Of a stretch of 64,000 nucleotides of DNA, positions 8,766 through 16,394 are shown piece by piece. The DNA comes from CBDBJQ01 sp965206405 (GTDB taxonomy: Bacteria > Pseudomonadota > Alphaproteobacteria > UBA8366): assembly GCA_965206405.1 (NCBI GenBank), contig CBDBJQ010000006.1, positions 2,108,001 through 2,172,000 of the forward strand. The letters run 5' to 3'. How positions within the stretch are numbered: the first letter of the stretch is position 1; each line of letters starts with the position of its first letter. The notes under the pieces are model-generated. The model did no database searches. It had not been told where the DNA came from and was given only the letters and a program-made list of their open reading frames with translations. The position numbers and the translations under genes are program-made.

Positions 8766-9752
8766 GTGATCAAAACCGCACCCAAAACTGCTGCTGACTA
8801 TCAAGCCGATCCCGACACCCAGAATATGATCGACTGGGCCGCGGCCAGCGGTCTGCCGCCGCTTTATACGCTCACGCCCGATGCGGCACGCGAGCAGTCC
8901 GCCACTGGCGGCGCCAAGGTCAAGGCCGATCCGCAAGAAGTCGACGCCGTTGCCGATCACGTCATCGACGGCCCCGGCGGCGATCTCGCCATACGCAGCT
9001 ATACGCCGCTCGGCGCCGCCGGCGGAGATCCGCTTCCGATCATTCTTTATTACCATGGCGGCGGATTCGTGATTGGTAGTATCGACACCCACGATTCCAT
9101 CTGCCGCCTCCTCGCCAACACGTCCGGCGCCATCGTCGCCTCGGTCGATTACCGGCTGGCCCCCGAAGCCCGCTACCCGGCCGCCGTCGAGGATGCCGTC
9201 GCCGGCGTGCACTGGGCCGCCGCCGAGGCTGGTTCCATTGGCGGCGACGCCGCCCGCCTCGTTGTTGCCGGCGACAGCGCCGGCGGCAATCTCGCTGCAG
9301 TTGCCGCACAGAAACTGCAGACGGAAGGCGGCCCCGCCCTTGCAGCCCAGATGCTGTTTTATCCGATCACCGACCACGCGCATGGGAACCACCCCTCGCG
9401 CGAGGAACAGGCCGAAACCTTCCCGATTCCGACACCCGTCATGGACTGGTTCCACAACCACTATTTCGGGCATGACAACCCGGTTCCCGATCTCGACGCC
9501 TCGCCGTTCCTGAAAGACAGCCTGGCCGGGGTGCCGCCGGCCTATGTGATGACCGCCGGTCTCGATCCACTGCGCGACGAAGGTGCGGCTTATGCAGAAA
9601 GGCTTCGTGAGGCCGGCGTTGCCGTCGAGTACAAGTGCTGGGAAACCACGATTCACGGTTTCCTGCAGATGGCGAAGGTGATCCCGCAGGCCATCGATGC
9701 GACCACCGAGGCCGGCGAATGGCTGGGTCGCCGGCTCGGGACAAAGGGCTGA
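8766..9752 (+). CDS. alpha/beta hydrolase, hormone-sensitive-lipase type
   Basis: A 328-residue carboxylesterase of the HSL family (bacterial lipase family IV). It has the oxyanion motif YYHGGGF, the nucleophile motif GDSAGGN, an aspartate in GLDPLRDEG and the histidine in IHGFLQM. It starts at GTG. An SDR gene begins 15 bases downstream, so the two are probably one operon acting on an ester or alcohol substrate (inference). Confidence 0.9.
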   Translation: MIKTAPKTAADYQADPDTQNMIDWAAASGLPPLYTLTPDAAREQSATGGAKVKADPQEVDAVADHVIDGPGGDLAIRSYTPLGAAGGDPLPIILYYHGGGFVIGSIDTHDSICRLLANTSGAIVASVDYRLAPEARYPAAVEDAVAGVHWAAAEAGSIGGDAARLVVAGDSAGGNLAAVAAQKLQTEGGPALAAQMLFYPITDHAHGNHPSREEQAETFPIPTPVMDWFHNHYFGHDNPVPDLDASPFLKDSLAGVPPAYVMTAGLDPLRDEGAAYAERLREAGVAVEYKCWETTIHGFLQMAKVIPQAIDATTEAGEWLGRRLGTKG

Positions 9753-9767
9753 CCCGAGAGGAACGCG

Positions 9768-10577
9768 ATGGCTGGCGCCGATAATCCCGCGGGTAAAACC
9801 GAGGATAATCTGACAGGCAAAACCGCAGGCAAGATCGCGGGCAAGACCGCGATCGTCACCGGCGCCACCGGCGGCATCGGCGGCGCCATTGCCCGCCTCC
9901 TCGCTGAGGAAGGCGCCGCTGTTTATTTCTGCGATCTCGACAAAGAGGCCGGAGAGGCGGCGGCAAAGAGTTCCGGCGGCCGGTTCCTGATGCTTGATGT
10001 CACCAACGAGGCCGCCTGGGAGAGCGCCCTCAAGACCGTTGCGGACGAGAGCGGCGGCCTCGATATCCTGATCAACAACGCTGGCGTAACAACGGAACTC
10101 ACACCTCTTGAATCAACGAGCTACGCCGAGTGGCGCCACGTCATCGCGGTCAATCTCGATGGGGTGTTCCTTGGCACCAAGCACGCAATCCTGGCGATGA
10201 AGGAGCGCGGTGGCGCGATCATCAACATCTCGTCGATCTACGGCATCGTCGGCGAATCGATGATCGGCGCTTATGGCGCCTCCAAGGGCGGCGTGCGCAT
10301 CCTCACCAAATCCGCCGCCATGGAATGCGCGCATTTCGGATACCCGATACGCATCAACTCCGTGCATCCGGGCTACATCGACGCCGGTATGTTCAAGGCC
10401 GTTGCCGACATGCAGGGCGGCGAGCGGCTGCGGAGGCGCGGCCGCGAAAAGACACCGATGCGCCGGCTTGGTGCGCCCGAGGAGATTGCGCGCGGCGTTC
10501 TTTACCTGGCCAGCAAGGATTCCAGCTTCACCACCGGCGCCGAGCTGGTCATCGACGGCGGCTACACCGCCCGCTAG
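9768..10577 (+). CDS. SDR family NAD(P)-dependent oxidoreductase
   Basis: A 269-residue classical short-chain dehydrogenase. It has the TGATGGIGGA cofactor motif, NNAG near residue 104, ISS before the active site and YGASKGG as the catalytic Tyr/Lys pair. The C-terminal SSFTTGAELVIDGGYTAR is family-typical. The N-terminus carries an extra 25-residue stretch of degenerate GK/TAGK repeats before the Rossmann fold. GAGAGGAACGCG precedes the start. Confidence 0.92.
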   Translation: MAGADNPAGKTEDNLTGKTAGKIAGKTAIVTGATGGIGGAIARLLAEEGAAVYFCDLDKEAGEAAAKSSGGRFLMLDVTNEAAWESALKTVADESGGLDILINNAGVTTELTPLESTSYAEWRHVIAVNLDGVFLGTKHAILAMKERGGAIINISSIYGIVGESMIGAYGASKGGVRILTKSAAMECAHFGYPIRINSVHPGYIDAGMFKAVADMQGGERLRRRGREKTPMRRLGAPEEIARGVLYLASKDSSFTTGAELVIDGGYTAR

Positions 10578-10611
10578 ACAGCCCGCCCGCTAGACAGCCC
10601 GCCCGCTAGAA
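10572..10611. repeat. 16-bp tandem repeat over the SDR stop codon
   Basis: The unit cgctagacagcccgcc occurs at 10572-10587 and 10588-10603, followed by a half copy. The SDR stop codon lies in the first copy, so repeat changes would not alter the protein. Confidence 0.85.
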
Positions 10612-10673
10612 GCGGCTACCTCGGTAAAAGCGGTACCCTGCCCAAGCCGTGGCGGTACCGCCGCCAGCGGCGG

Positions 10674-11591
10674 CTAGACCGGATCCCAGGTGAAGACCTC
10701 GCGCGATCTTTCATTGGCATAGAAGGACGCCCGCAGAGCCGGGATTGCGTGCTCGTGCAAGGTTTCGCACGTCCAGCCTCCCTCCCTGTGGATCGAACGC
10801 AGGGGCCGGGACTGGCTCATCAGCATCACCTCGTTCGCCCGGCAGTAGAAAATTTGCCCGGTGATGTCCTCGGCGGAATCCGACATCAGATACACGCAAA
10901 GCGGCGCGATCTTCTCCGGCTTCATCTGCTTCTGGCGCTCGACATGGGAGGCCTTATTGGGATCGTTGGTCGGGATCGTCTCGATCATGCGCGTGAACGC
11001 TGACGGCGAGACGATATTCGAGCGCACCTGGAACCGGCCCATATCAAGGGCAATCGACTTGGACAGCCCGACAACCCCAAGCTTGGCCGCCGCATAGTTG
11101 GCCTGGCCAACATTGCCGACGAGACCGGAGTTGGACGTGAAATGCACGAACGAGCCGCTGGACTGCTGGCGGAAATGCGGTGCCGCCGCCCGCGCCACCT
11201 TGAAATAACCCGTCAGGTGAACGCCGAGGACCGCATCCCACTCCTCGACGCTCATCTTGTGAAAAATCCGGTCCCGCAGGATCCCGGCGACATTGATCAC
11301 GCCGTCGATCCGCCCGAAGGCATCGACCGCCTGCTGCACCATGGCCTGTGCGTCATCCCAGTCGGCGATACTGCCGCCGTTGGCGATCGCGGCACCCCCG
11401 CTGGCCTCGATATCCGCGACAACCTGTTCGGCCGGGGTGAGATCCGCACCTTCGCCGCCGACGGTCCCACCGAGATCGTTGACGACAACGGCAGCACCTT
11501 CCGCCGCGGCGAGCTTGGCGACTTCCGCGCCGATGCCACGACCCGCGCCGGTGACGAGAATGACCTTGTCCTGAACGAATCCGCTCGCCAT
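10674..11591 (-). CDS. SDR family oxidoreductase, HSD17B4-type
   Basis: A 305-residue short-chain dehydrogenase resembling the dehydrogenase part of peroxisomal multifunctional enzyme 2. It has TGAGRGIGAE, the NDLGGTVGGEG segment typical of this subgroup, NVAG, and the YAAAKLG Tyr/Lys motif. The family oxidises 3-hydroxyacyl-CoA or related alcohols. The start is MASGFVQDK with GGGAGAT upstream. It is transcribed away from the GlxA-type regulator. Confidence 0.88.
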   Translation of the reverse strand: MASGFVQDKVILVTGAGRGIGAEVAKLAAAEGAAVVVNDLGGTVGGEGADLTPAEQVVADIEASGGAAIANGGSIADWDDAQAMVQQAVDAFGRIDGVINVAGILRDRIFHKMSVEEWDAVLGVHLTGYFKVARAAAPHFRQQSSGSFVHFTSNSGLVGNVGQANYAAAKLGVVGLSKSIALDMGRFQVRSNIVSPSAFTRMIETIPTNDPNKASHVERQKQMKPEKIAPLCVYLMSDSAEDITGQIFYCRANEVMLMSQSRPLRSIHREGGWTCETLHEHAIPALRASFYANERSREVFTWDPV

Positions 11592-11868
11592 GCGATATCT
11601 CCCTAGTTTCTATGCAAAAACAGCGCCTGTGCGGAAACAGAGATAGACACATCTCCCAGCAGGTGAAGGTACGGCTCAAGGTCCAGGCGAAAGTGCCAGG
11701 AAAGAGCCGGATGCGCCTTGCAGGCGCGCTTGCCTGATTCCGTTTTCCCTTGCCCTGCAGACGGGAGATACCATCATTCCTGTTATTGTGGGGATGCTTG
11801 GCCGTCTATTGCACGTGTCGGCTCCGGTATATCCCCGCTCCCGGCGGTGTGTGACGGGAAGATTAGCG

Positions 11869-12915
11869 ATGTTCGCCACCGGCAGTGCGGCCACACCTGA
11901 ACGGATCGGCTTTCTGCTGATCCCGAATTTCTCGATGATCGCGTTCACCGCGTCGGTCGAGCCGCTGCGCATCGCCAATAGGCTGTCCGGCAACGATCTC
12001 TACGAGTGGCGCACGCTCTCCGCCGACAGCGGCCCGGTGCGGGCAAGCAACGGCGTCATGGTGACGCCGGATGCCGGCCTCGAGTTCCCCCGGCCAGGGG
12101 AAGTGTTCGTGGTCTGCGCCGGCATCAACGCCGAGAAATTCCACGACGAGCGGGTCACGGCCTGGCTGCGCAGGATAGCCCGCCCGGAGGCGACACTCGG
12201 CGCCGTTTGCACCGGATCCTTGCTACTCGCCCGCACGGGCCTACTCAACGGCTACCGGTGCACGATCCACTGGGAGAATATCGAGAGTTTCGTCGAAGAA
12301 TTCCCGACACTCGACATCATGGCCACACTGTTCGAGGTCGACCGCAACCGCTTCACCTGCTCGGGCGGCACCGCGCCGATCGACATGATGCTGTTTGCGA
12401 TCGCCGGGTATCACGGCCAGGCGCTGGCGCTGGCCGTGGCCGAGGAGATGATGCACTCGGTGGTCAGGCACCCCTACAACCCCCAACGCATGGATCTCCG
12501 GCACCGCACCGGCATCAGCAACCCCAAGCTGCTCGCTGCGATTGGCCAGATGGAGGCCTTCCTCGAGGCCCCGGTTCCGCTCGCCGGTCTTGCGGTCAAT
12601 GCCGGTACATCCAAGCGGCATCTCGAACGCCTGTTCAAAACCCATTGCGGGATGACGCCGTCGCGCTACTACCTCGAGTTGCGTCTGCAGCGCGCACAGC
12701 TGCTATTACAGAAAACAAGCATGCCGGTCCTGCAAATTGCGGCGGCCTGCGGCTTTGTTTCCGGCAGCCATTTCGCGCGCTGTTATCGCGCCTATAACGG
12801 CCGGTCGCCGCGCTCGGAACGCAGCGGCGGAACGGCACCCGCTGGCATCGCCGCCGGGGCGACAGCCGGAGCAGCGGCCGAGACAGCAGGCACCGGTATC
12901 GCGGGCAAAACCTGA
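11869..12915 (+). CDS. GlxA/AraC-family transcriptional regulator
   Basis: An N-terminal DJ-1/PfpI-like amidotransferase domain (residues about 10-190, with AVCTGSLLLA at the nucleophile region) is followed by an AraC-type pair of helix-turn-helices (about 245-330, with AGTSKRHLERLF and AACGFVSGSHFARCYRAYNG). Regulators of this shape (GbdR, CdhR, SouR) control betaine, carnitine and sarcosine use in Pseudomonas. Its place beside a demethylation cluster makes that cluster a likely target (inference). The start is the ATG after GACGGGAAGATTAGCG. A 30-residue Ala/Gly-rich tail is unusual. Confidence 0.88.
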   Translation: MFATGSAATPERIGFLLIPNFSMIAFTASVEPLRIANRLSGNDLYEWRTLSADSGPVRASNGVMVTPDAGLEFPRPGEVFVVCAGINAEKFHDERVTAWLRRIARPEATLGAVCTGSLLLARTGLLNGYRCTIHWENIESFVEEFPTLDIMATLFEVDRNRFTCSGGTAPIDMMLFAIAGYHGQALALAVAEEMMHSVVRHPYNPQRMDLRHRTGISNPKLLAAIGQMEAFLEAPVPLAGLAVNAGTSKRHLERLFKTHCGMTPSRYYLELRLQRAQLLLQKTSMPVLQIAAACGFVSGSHFARCYRAYNGRSPRSERSGGTAPAGIAAGATAGAAAETAGTGIAGKT

Positions 12916-13087
12916 ACCCGGATTTGAGGCGGACTCGAGGTCGACCTGGCGCAAGGGTTGGCGCGGCTTGGAGTGAGGCTTGGCCGGTGAAAGCCGGGCG
13001 AAATGCACGAAAAACGACCAAATTTCGTCCCTTATGGCGTTTTCGGGCCGCTGCATGTCCCTTTCAGACCATAGCCACACAGAATTT

Positions 13088-13093
13088 TTGACA
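13088..13093 (+). promoter_or_regulatory. possible -35 element upstream of the demethylase operon
   Basis: TTGACA lies 68 bases before the methyltransferase start in the 245-base gap after the regulator gene. No good -10 follows at normal spacing, so an activator-dependent promoter is possible. Weak evidence. Confidence 0.25.
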
Positions 13094-13160
13094 TTGTTTT
13101 GCTTCGCCACTGCGCTTCCCGCAAGTCACCGGAGGCGCGCTGTATTTGGAGGGTGAAGCC

Positions 13161-14477
13161 ATGACCGATTTTTCTCACATCCAATGCCTGACCGTCGACC
13201 AGTCGGATCGCACGGTTCCGATCAATTTACGCCAATCCGGGCGAACGCCCGTCGAGATGCTGATCTCAACCCGGGTCAGAAAGAGCGCCTACTGGCACCT
13301 GGCGCACGAAGCCGGCGCCTGGCGGGCCTCAATCTACAACCGCGTCTACCATCCGCGCGGCTATGTGCGGCCGGAGGACGGCGGGGCCGCGGTCGAATAT
13401 GACGCGCTGGTCAACCACGTCACCATGTGGAACGTGGCCTGCGAGCGACAGATCCAGGTCAAGGGACCAGACGCCGAAGCCTTCGTGGACTACGTGATCA
13501 CCCGCGATGCCACCCGGATCGAGCCGATGATGGGGCGATACGCCATCCTCTGCAACGAGGCCGGCGGCATTCTCAACGATCCCGTACTGCTGCGGCTGGC
13601 CGAGGACGAGTTCTGGTTCTCGCTGTCGGACAGCGACATGGAACTGTGGCTGCGCGGCGTCAATATCGGTCTCAAGATGAATGTCTCGATTGCAGAAATC
13701 GACGTTTCTCCGGTCCAGATCCAGGGGCCGAAATCTGCCGATCTGATGGCCGATTTGATTGGCGAGGGTGTACGCGAGATTCCGTTCTATGGCCTGATGG
13801 AAGCGAAGGTTGGCGGCCACGACGTGATCATCTCGCAAACCGGGTTCTCTGGCGAGGCGGGATACGAGATCTACCTGAAAGACTCGATCCTCCATGCCGA
13901 CGACATGTGGAACGCCGTGCTTGAGGCCGGCAAGCGCCACAAGCTGATGGTGATTGCGCCCTCGCACATGCGCCGCATTGCCGCCGGCATCCTGTCCTGG
14001 GGCCAGGATCTGGACCAGGAAGTGCTGCCGTTCCAGTGCAACCTCGGCTACCAGGTGCCGCGCAAGAAGAAAGCGGATTACATCGGCCGCCAGAAACTCG
14101 AGGAGACGCGTGCGGAAATCGATGCCGGGCGCTTTCCGTTCAAGAACATCCTTGTCGGTATGGTTTTCGGCGGCAAGCAGATCCTCGACTATACGCCAGA
14201 TTTCTGGCTGATCTCCGGCGAGGATGGCGGCGATCCTATGGGCTACATCACCTCGCCCTGGTATTCGCCGGAACTCGAAACCAACATCGCCATGGGTTAT
14301 GTTTCCGTCGATATGCGACACATCGGAACCAAGGTCTCCATCTGGCTCCCCGACGAATACGCCAGCCAGCCTGGATCTCCGGAAGCCGGGGAAATCGTGG
14401 AAGTGCCCTTCCGCACCTCGGTCAATCCGAACACGCGGGAGCTGGCTCTTGCCAAAGGCGCAACATCGGTCGAGTAG
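13161..14477 (+). CDS. DmdA/GcvT-type folate-dependent methyltransferase
   Basis: A 438-residue aminomethyltransferase-fold protein (GcvT-like, residues about 60-330, plus a C-terminal barrel). MWNVACERQIQVKGPDA, GGILNDPVLLRLAED and SLSDSDMELW resemble the dimethylsulfoniopropionate demethylase DmdA and related enzymes. These move a methyl group to tetrahydrofolate. The true methyl donor is not readable; DMSP, betaines or methylated aromatics are possible. The start has GGAGG 8 bases upstream. The next gene, MTHFR-like, would oxidise the 5-methyl-THF formed. Confidence 0.8.
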   Translation: MTDFSHIQCLTVDQSDRTVPINLRQSGRTPVEMLISTRVRKSAYWHLAHEAGAWRASIYNRVYHPRGYVRPEDGGAAVEYDALVNHVTMWNVACERQIQVKGPDAEAFVDYVITRDATRIEPMMGRYAILCNEAGGILNDPVLLRLAEDEFWFSLSDSDMELWLRGVNIGLKMNVSIAEIDVSPVQIQGPKSADLMADLIGEGVREIPFYGLMEAKVGGHDVIISQTGFSGEAGYEIYLKDSILHADDMWNAVLEAGKRHKLMVIAPSHMRRIAAGILSWGQDLDQEVLPFQCNLGYQVPRKKKADYIGRQKLEETRAEIDAGRFPFKNILVGMVFGGKQILDYTPDFWLISGEDGGDPMGYITSPWYSPELETNIAMGYVSVDMRHIGTKVSIWLPDEYASQPGSPEAGEIVEVPFRTSVNPNTRELALAKGATSVE

Positions 14478-15384
14478 CTCCGCCGCATCGCCGGCACCTG
14501 CCGCAGGACCTTCTGCAGGCGACGCCGCGGGCGCCGAATGGCGCCTTTCGCTGGAGGTCACGCCGAAAGCCCTGGTCAAGCTTGCGGCAGCAGAGTTGCC
14601 GCCGGCCGGGGCCGAGATCTTCGTGCCGTTCCTTCCGGGCCAGGCCTGGGGCGACACCATCGCTGCCTGCCGGCGCCTAGCCGGGGATGGCAGGCGGGCG
14701 GTGCCTCATCTGACGGCCCGGACGCTTGCCGATCATGATCAGCTTGGTGAGAGGCTGGCCGAATCCGTCGATGCCGGAGCGGAGGCAATCCTGCTCATTG
14801 CCGGCGACGGCAAGGTACCTGAAGGCGGTTTTGCCAACACCCTGGAAATTCTCCGCTCGGGCATCGTTGAGACACGGGGACCAAAGCACCTCTACATGGC
14901 CGGCCATCCCACGGGTCACCCGCATGCCAGCGAGGCGGAGCTGGCTGCGGCGCTGGAAGAAAAAACGGCCTTCGCCCGCGATACCGGGATTGCCATCACC
15001 ATCGTCACCCAGCTGGTGTTCGAGGCCGACCCGGTCATGCACTGGCTCTCGGTACTCCGGGATGGGCCATGCGACCTTCCGGTCCGCATCGGCCTGGCCG
15101 GCCCGGCCCGCCTGCGCAACCTGATGTCGTTTGCCCTGCAGCTCGGCGTTGGGGCTGCCGCCGAAGCAGCTCTGGCGCAGCCGCAGCGTGCAGTACGTCT
15201 GCTAGGCGGCTGGACCGGTGACGATCTGGTATCGGACCTCCTCGAGGGTCACGCTGCGGGCCGCTGTCCGGGACTCGAGGGTTTTCATGTTTACGCCTTC
15301 GGCGGTGTTGCGGCATCGTGCGACTGGATGGCAGCAATGCACCAGGGCCTGTTGTATTCACAAACGCCGAACGAGAATGCGTAA
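14449..15384 (+). CDS. methylenetetrahydrofolate reductase-like protein
   Basis: About 311 residues of MTHFR TIM-barrel type. Diagnostic stretches are LYMAGHPTGHP, TQLVFEADPVMHW and the RIGLAGPARL segment that follows the FAD-binding region. The probable role is conversion of 5-methyl-THF from the upstream demethylase to methylene-THF. No ATG or GTG lies before the conserved region after the upstream stop. The TTG at 14449, overlapping the upstream gene by 29 bases, is the best candidate, so the start is uncertain. The first 25 residues are Ala/Ser/Pro-rich. Confidence 0.8.
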   Translation: MPKAQHRSSSSAASPAPAAGPSAGDAAGAEWRLSLEVTPKALVKLAAAELPPAGAEIFVPFLPGQAWGDTIAACRRLAGDGRRAVPHLTARTLADHDQLGERLAESVDAGAEAILLIAGDGKVPEGGFANTLEILRSGIVETRGPKHLYMAGHPTGHPHASEAELAAALEEKTAFARDTGIAITIVTQLVFEADPVMHWLSVLRDGPCDLPVRIGLAGPARLRNLMSFALQLGVGAAAEAALAQPQRAVRLLGGWTGDDLVSDLLEGHAAGRCPGLEGFHVYAFGGVAASCDWMAAMHQGLLYSQTPNENA

Positions 15385-15386
15385 GC

Positions 15387-16394
15387 ATGATGCTACAGAA
15401 CGCAGTGCAACAAATCGGGGCGCAACAAAGCGGGGCGCAACAGGCCGGCAACTGGCGCGACTGGTCGTCGCAGGATGCCCCTGAAGATTTAAGCGCGGCA
15501 CTGTTCGCCGGCGATCTTGTGGTGTTCCGGAATCTCCTACCGCTCGATGCGCTGGCTGAACGTGCCCGCACGATCGCCATGGAAACCTTCGACACCGAGG
15601 ATCCACCTACCACCGAATCCACGCTCGCCCCCGAGATATTCCGGAAAGCCGCCGCCGCGGCACGCCGGACCGTCGTCAGCGACGATGCGATCGCCGGACA
15701 CTGGCAGGCTCTGTTGGCCGCGATCGGTTTCAACCCCGGAACCCTCTACCAGGACCGCCACCACCTGCGGATCGTGCCCTCGCGGCCAACCCACCGCAGC
15801 TGTGCCGCCAAGCTGCTTCCGGCCCACAGGGATACCTGGGGATCCGGCATCTGGTCTCAGGTCAACTGGTGGCTGCCGCTCTATCCACTGTCCGAGGCGC
15901 GAACGATGGTTCTCTGGCCGGAGCTGTTTGCAGAGCCGGTAGCAAACAACAGTGGTGACTGGGATTTCGAAACGCTGCTCGCTCGAATGGCGGAGGACAA
16001 AAAAACCGACTACCCGTCCCTCCCAACCGCGCTTGATCCGCCGGATCCGAAGACCGGCGTTCCGGTTCTGCTGGAGCCAGGCGAGATGGTGGCTTTCTCG
16101 GCCGCGCATCTCCATGCCAGCCACAGTGACCGCAATGATCACGGCAACATCAGTGACAGTGGCGACAGAAACGATAATGGCCTGTGCCGCTTCGGCCTCG
16201 ACACCCGCACCGTCTGGGCCGAGGACCTGGCCCGCGGGCGCCACGCGCTGCGGGTAGACGGGCAGGAACAGCAGCAGCATTGGGAATGGTTCACGGCACC
16301 GCAGGATGGTGTTGCGAACACCGTTGCGAACACCGTTGCGAACACCACTGCTAACACTGCTACGAACAAAACTGCCGACAGAGGAGATAGGTAA
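15387..16394 (+). CDS. putative 2-oxoglutarate/Fe(II)-dependent oxygenase (PhyH-like)
   Basis: About 335 residues. LLPAHRDTWGSGIWSQ gives an HxD facial-triad pair, and LHASHSD followed by RFGLDTRTVW gives the distal histidine and the arginine expected to bind 2-oxoglutarate. No close family is recognised, so the function is tentative; hydroxylation of an N- or S-methylated substrate would fit. It starts 2 bases after the MTHFR-like gene and its stop overlaps the next start (TAATG). The N-terminus has a GAQQ repeat and the C-terminus VANT repeats, both low-complexity. Confidence 0.6.
   Translation: MMLQNAVQQIGAQQSGAQQAGNWRDWSSQDAPEDLSAALFAGDLVVFRNLLPLDALAERARTIAMETFDTEDPPTTESTLAPEIFRKAAAAARRTVVSDDAIAGHWQALLAAIGFNPGTLYQDRHHLRIVPSRPTHRSCAAKLLPAHRDTWGSGIWSQVNWWLPLYPLSEARTMVLWPELFAEPVANNSGDWDFETLLARMAEDKKTDYPSLPTALDPPDPKTGVPVLLEPGEMVAFSAAHLHASHSDRNDHGNISDSGDRNDNGLCRFGLDTRTVWAEDLARGRHALRVDGQEQQQHWEWFTAPQDGVANTVANTVANTTANTATNKTADRGDR
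16311..16346. repeat. 12-bp tandem repeat in the oxygenase C-terminus
   Basis: Three exact copies of gttgcgaacacc encode VANT units, followed by about two decayed copies to 16372. The reading frame is kept. The repeat ends just before the ribosome-binding site of the DMGDH-like gene. Confidence 0.85.

Noticed and set aside
12916..13160. Glycine riboswitch upstream of the methyltransferase
   Set aside because: No recognisable tandem aptamer core was seen, and the operon is not the glycine cleavage system.
13146..13160. Upstream TTG start for the DmdA-like gene
   Set aside because: This would place the GGAGG ribosome site inside the gene; the ATG at 13161 has it at the right distance.
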